A DNA stretch of 64,000 nucleotides from CAKZNE01 sp964485405 (GTDB lineage Bacteria > Bacteroidota > Bacteroidia > Flavobacteriales > Schleiferiaceae), in NCBI GenBank assembly GCA_964485405.1, contig CAZAJG010000022.1, positions 1 to 64,000 on the forward strand. The letters run 5' to 3'. Positions within the stretch are counted from its first letter, which is position 1, and every line of letters begins with the position of its first letter. A program made the translations under genes and the position numbers. The notes under the pieces are model-generated. The model was given only the letters and a program-made list of their open reading frames with translations. It was not told the DNA's origin and searched no databases. This document shows positions 60,981 to 64,000 of this stretch, in pieces.

Positions 60981-62999
60981 ATGGCAAAAAATTTTAAAAT
61001 TGTATCTGACTACCAACCTACTGGAGATCAACCACAAGCCATTGACCAATTGGTGGATGGGATAAACAGAGGAGATCGGTTTCAAACGCTATTAGGTGTA
61101 ACGGGATCTGGAAAAACCTTTACCGCAGCTAATGTTATTGAAAAAGTTGAAAAGCCAACCTTAATACTGAGTCATAATAAAACCTTAGCCGCTCAATTAT
61201 ATGGAGAATTTAAACAATACTTCCCGGATAATGCGGTAGAGTATTTTGTTTCTTATTACGACTATTACCAACCAGAAGCCTACATTCCAACCTCTGGTAC
61301 TTACATAGAAAAAGACCTTTCTATCAACGATGAAATTGAAAAACTTAGATTAAGCACAACGTCCTCCTTACTTTCTGGAAGACGAGATGTAATTGTAGTT
61401 GCTTCAGTTTCCTGCCTATATGGTATCGGAAACCCTCAGGAGTTTGCCAATCAGGTAATTGAACTTAAAAAAGGGCAAGTAATTCCCCGTAACACTTTAT
61501 TGCTCGATTTTGTAAACGCTCTATACAATCGTACTGCAGCAGAATTTACACGAGGAAACTTTCGGGTTAAAGGAGATACAGTAGATATTTATCCGGCCTA
61601 TGCGGATTCTGCATTTAGAATTCACTTTTGGGGCGATGAGATTGAAGATATTGAAAGCTTTGACCCGGCCACAAGAGAAGTTTTGGAAAAGTTTGATCAG
61701 ATTCGAATATTTCCAGCAAATATATTCGTAACCGGAAAGGGTCAATTAAATTCTGCCATTCATAAAATTCAAGATGATCTAATGGAGCAAGTAGACTTTT
61801 TTAGGGGCAACCAAAGACCTTTAGAAGCCAAAAGGCTTCAAGAAAGAACGGAGTTCGACTTGGAAATGATTCGCGAGTTGGGCTATTGCTCAGGTATTGA
61901 AAACTACTCCCGTTACTTAGATGGGCGCAAGCCAGGAACTCGCCCCTTCTGCTTGTTGGATTATTTTCCAGATGACTTTTTAATGGTGATTGATGAGAGC
62001 CATGTTACGGTTTCTCAAGTAAGAGCTATGTATGGAGGTGATCGATCCAGAAAAGAAAACCTAGTGGAATATGGTTTTAGACTCCCTGCCGCTATGGACA
62101 ATCGTCCCTTAAAGTTTGAAGAGTTTGAAAGCCTTCAAAACCAAGTTATATATGTAAGCGCCACTCCTGCGGATTACGAGTTGGAAAAATCAGATGGAAT
62201 TGTTGTAGAACAACTTATTCGCCCAACCGGCTTACTCGACCCTATTATTGAAGTTCGACCAGTAGAAAACCAAGTGGATGATTTGATGGAAGAAATCAAC
62301 AAAAGAGTTGAACTGGATGAACGCACCTTGGTTACTACTTTAACCAAAAGAATGGCCGAAGAACTCACCAAATATCTCACTCGATATGGCGTGCGCTGTA
62401 GGTATATCCACTCGGATGTAGATACCTTAGAAAGAGTTGAGATTATGCGGGATTTAAGACTCGGTATATTTGATGTCCTCATCGGAGTAAACCTCCTTAG
62501 AGAAGGATTAGACTTACCTGAAGTTTCGCTAGTAGCCATATTGGATGCGGATAAAGAAGGCTTCTTACGTTCAGAAAGATCATTGGTACAAACGGTAGGA
62601 AGAGCTGCTCGTAATGTAAAGGGAAAGGCCATTATGTACGCTGCCAATGTTACCGATAGCATGCAAAAAACCATAGAAGAAACAGAACGAAGACGCGAAG
62701 CTCAGCAGAAATACAATGAAGTCCATGGCCTAAAGCCAAAGGCATTGAAAAAATCAAAAGAATCCATTTTAGCAGCTTCAAGGGCAACCTCTTCTTCTTC
62801 TTATATACAAGCTGAAAATGTAAACCTTGCAGCTGAGCCTGAAGTACAATACACCACCAAAGAACAGCTCACAAAAGCCATTAATACCACACGTAAAAAA
62901 ATGGAAAATGCAGCCAAAGCTTTAGATTTTATCGAAGCTGCGCGCTTGAGAGATGAAATGAGCGTTTTGGAAGAACGGATGGAAAAAGAATATAAATAG
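60981..62999 (+). CDS. uvrB: Excinuclease ABC subunit B
   Basis: The 672-residue damage-sensing helicase-like subunit of nucleotide excision repair has Walker A GVTGSGKTFTAANVI near residue 39. The beta-hairpin region is VEYFVSYYDYYQPEAYIPTSGTYIEKDLSINDEI near residue 91, the DEAD-like box FLMVIDESHVTVSQ near residue 333, and the helicase motifs LIGVNLLREGLDLPEVSLVAILDADKEGFLRS and QTVGRAARN near residue 535. A C-terminal UVR domain (about 630-672) binds UvrC. Full length. ATG 60981 is in the expected place. Confidence 0.98.
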   Translation: MAKNFKIVSDYQPTGDQPQAIDQLVDGINRGDRFQTLLGVTGSGKTFTAANVIEKVEKPTLILSHNKTLAAQLYGEFKQYFPDNAVEYFVSYYDYYQPEAYIPTSGTYIEKDLSINDEIEKLRLSTTSSLLSGRRDVIVVASVSCLYGIGNPQEFANQVIELKKGQVIPRNTLLLDFVNALYNRTAAEFTRGNFRVKGDTVDIYPAYADSAFRIHFWGDEIEDIESFDPATREVLEKFDQIRIFPANIFVTGKGQLNSAIHKIQDDLMEQVDFFRGNQRPLEAKRLQERTEFDLEMIRELGYCSGIENYSRYLDGRKPGTRPFCLLDYFPDDFLMVIDESHVTVSQVRAMYGGDRSRKENLVEYGFRLPAAMDNRPLKFEEFESLQNQVIYVSATPADYELEKSDGIVVEQLIRPTGLLDPIIEVRPVENQVDDLMEEINKRVELDERTLVTTLTKRMAEELTKYLTRYGVRCRYIHSDVDTLERVEIMRDLRLGIFDVLIGVNLLREGLDLPEVSLVAILDADKEGFLRSERSLVQTVGRAARNVKGKAIMYAANVTDSMQKTIEETERRREAQQKYNEVHGLKPKALKKSKESILAASRATSSSSYIQAENVNLAAEPEVQYTTKEQLTKAINTTRKKMENAAKALDFIEAARLRDEMSVLEERMEKEYK

Positions 63000-63047
63000 A
63001 AGGAATTTCACGACTATCTTTATTTTAGCGGCTGCAAACGCACCAAA

Positions 63048-64000
63048 TGGTATTTAGTAGTAGTCTATTTCTTTTAGCCTTTTTACCGATTTTTTTGTTG
63101 ATTTATTTGGTTATCCCTTATAAATGGAAGAATTATTGGGCCTTAACTGCAAGTGTAGCTTTTTACGCTTGGGGAGCTCCCAAATTTATTTTTGTACTCT
63201 TTGCTTCCACTTTAATTGATTTTTCTTTCATCAAATATGGTTTTAACTCCAAGCATTCTAAAAAGATATTTTGGATTTCGATACTCCTAAATGTAGCGCT
63301 CCTCTGTTACTTTAAGTACGCCAATTTCTTTGTGGAGAATTTCAATCAAGCCCTACTATCATTAGGCTTTGAATCTGTCTCATGGACTCGTGTAGCTCTA
63401 CCTATTGGGATATCCTTCTTCACCTTTCAAAAAATCAGTTACTTGGTTGATGTATATCGAAAAGTGCAGCAACCTTTAAAAAAGTTTAGCGATCATTTAC
63501 TCTACGTCATTTTGTTTCCGCAACTCATAGCTGGACCCATTGTAAGATATAATGAAATAGCTCAGGAGATTACCGACCGGAAAGACCAAATGAACCCAAA
63601 CAATCGCCTTCTTGGTCTTTTTAGATTCGCCATTGGTTTAGGGAAAAAAGTAATCATTGCCAATGTTTTAGGAAAAGAAGCCGATATACTATTTGGCGCA
63701 AACTATGAGGCGTTAAACTCCGCTCAGGTTTGGTATGCTACCATTTGTTACACCTTCCAAATCTATTTTGATTTCTCTGGTTACTCTGACATGGCCATTG
63801 GCCTAGGGAAAATGATGGGCTTTAATTTCCCAGAAAACTTTAAAAACCCATACACAGCAAAGAGTGTTACCGAGTTTTGGAGAAGATGGCATATTACATT
63901 AAGCAATTGGATGCGTGATTATTTATACATCCCTCTTGGTGGAAACAGGGTTACAAAAGTGAGATTGTACACCAACTTATGGATCGTATTTCTTATTTCT
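63048..64000 (+). CDS. Second MBOAT family O-acyltransferase, cut by the right edge
   Basis: 317 codons from ATG 63048 run off the window with no stop. It begins MVFSSSLFLLAFLPIFLLIYL, with membrane helices throughout. It carries IAGPIVRY, YTFQIYFDFSGYSDMAIGLGKMMGFNFPENF, and VTEFWRRWHITLSNWMRDYLYIPLGGNRV as in AlgI/PatA-like acyltransferases. The catalytic-His motif should lie just past the edge. It is a paralogue of the cassette-borne enzyme at 3330 but clearly divergent. An SGNH partner may follow downstream. It starts 48 bases after uvrB. Confidence 0.9.

Noticed and set aside
1..64000. CRISPR arrays, tRNA or rRNA genes, prophage, restriction or other known defence operons
   Set aside because: No regularly spaced short repeats, cloverleaf-like segments or phage, Cas or restriction-type proteins were found by eye; small RNA genes could still be missed.

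Overview
The window comes from an AT-rich chromosome of a Bacteroidetes bacterium, most likely a marine-type member of the Flavobacteriales. The signs are a protein with a type IX secretion C-terminal sorting domain, families largely confined to the phylum (DUF5606, DUF349 and DUF368 proteins, YHYH lipoprotein), many small lipoproteins and outer-membrane barrels, few Shine-Dalgarno sequences, and several promoters with the TAnnTTTG -7 box. No rRNA, tRNA, CRISPR array, phage or insertion sequence was seen.

Region 1 (about 1-9.65 kb) is accessory DNA. It reads as an array of integron gene cassettes, and no integrase is visible. Short same-strand genes are separated by structured 50-135 bp sites. 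The end of a segment is repeatedly the reverse complement of its own beginning (10/10 bp, 9/10 bp and 14/14 bp in the best cases), which is the signature of attC R''/R' boxes. Cargo: an AraC regulator with an NTF2/lumazine-binding-like secreted protein; a decayed and an intact copy of a DUF1801 gene inside a 524 bp direct repeat; an unusually large (3 kb) two-gene cassette carrying an MBOAT O-acyltransferase and an SGNH-like partner; several unrecognised membrane, secreted or lipoprotein genes; and one or two segments with no gene. The start of the segment holding a HAD hydrolase (from 9.64 kb) is the last recognisable boundary.

Region 2 (9.66-28.4 kb) holds mixed chromosomal genes, many for envelope proteins: lipoproteins, beta-barrels, an S41 peptidase, a YHYH lipoprotein overlapping a YwqK-like gene, a PLP enzyme, an epimerase/Crp/SRPBCC cluster, a divergent HxlR regulator and SDR pair with clear operator-like repeats, an AlkB-like dioxygenase, a YhhN protein and an M48 peptidase.

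Region 3 (28.5-64 kb) is mostly housekeeping: small heat-shock protein; panB with an RluA-type synthase; dnaK; a geranylgeranyl-reductase-family flavoprotein; thiol peroxidase (broken); thioredoxin; a sixA-like/ppk1/ppx polyphosphate operon; a ruvX-def-lipoprotein-DUF5606-mazG operon; dapD; truA; an MBL hydrolase; a glmM/class V PLP enzyme/cysteine desulfurase operon; a TPR protein; DUF368; aroE; DUF349; a T9SS-sorted protein; a sugar/choline-kinase-like phosphotransferase; uvrB; and a second MBOAT acyltransferase running off the right edge.

Three 10-N runs (30468-30477, 33822-33831, 34856-34865) are assembly gaps inside or between genes. In dnaK, deleting the Ns restores a perfect reading frame, so true missing length there appears to be zero. 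A short internal deletion in the nearby thiol peroxidase gene may have the same cause.
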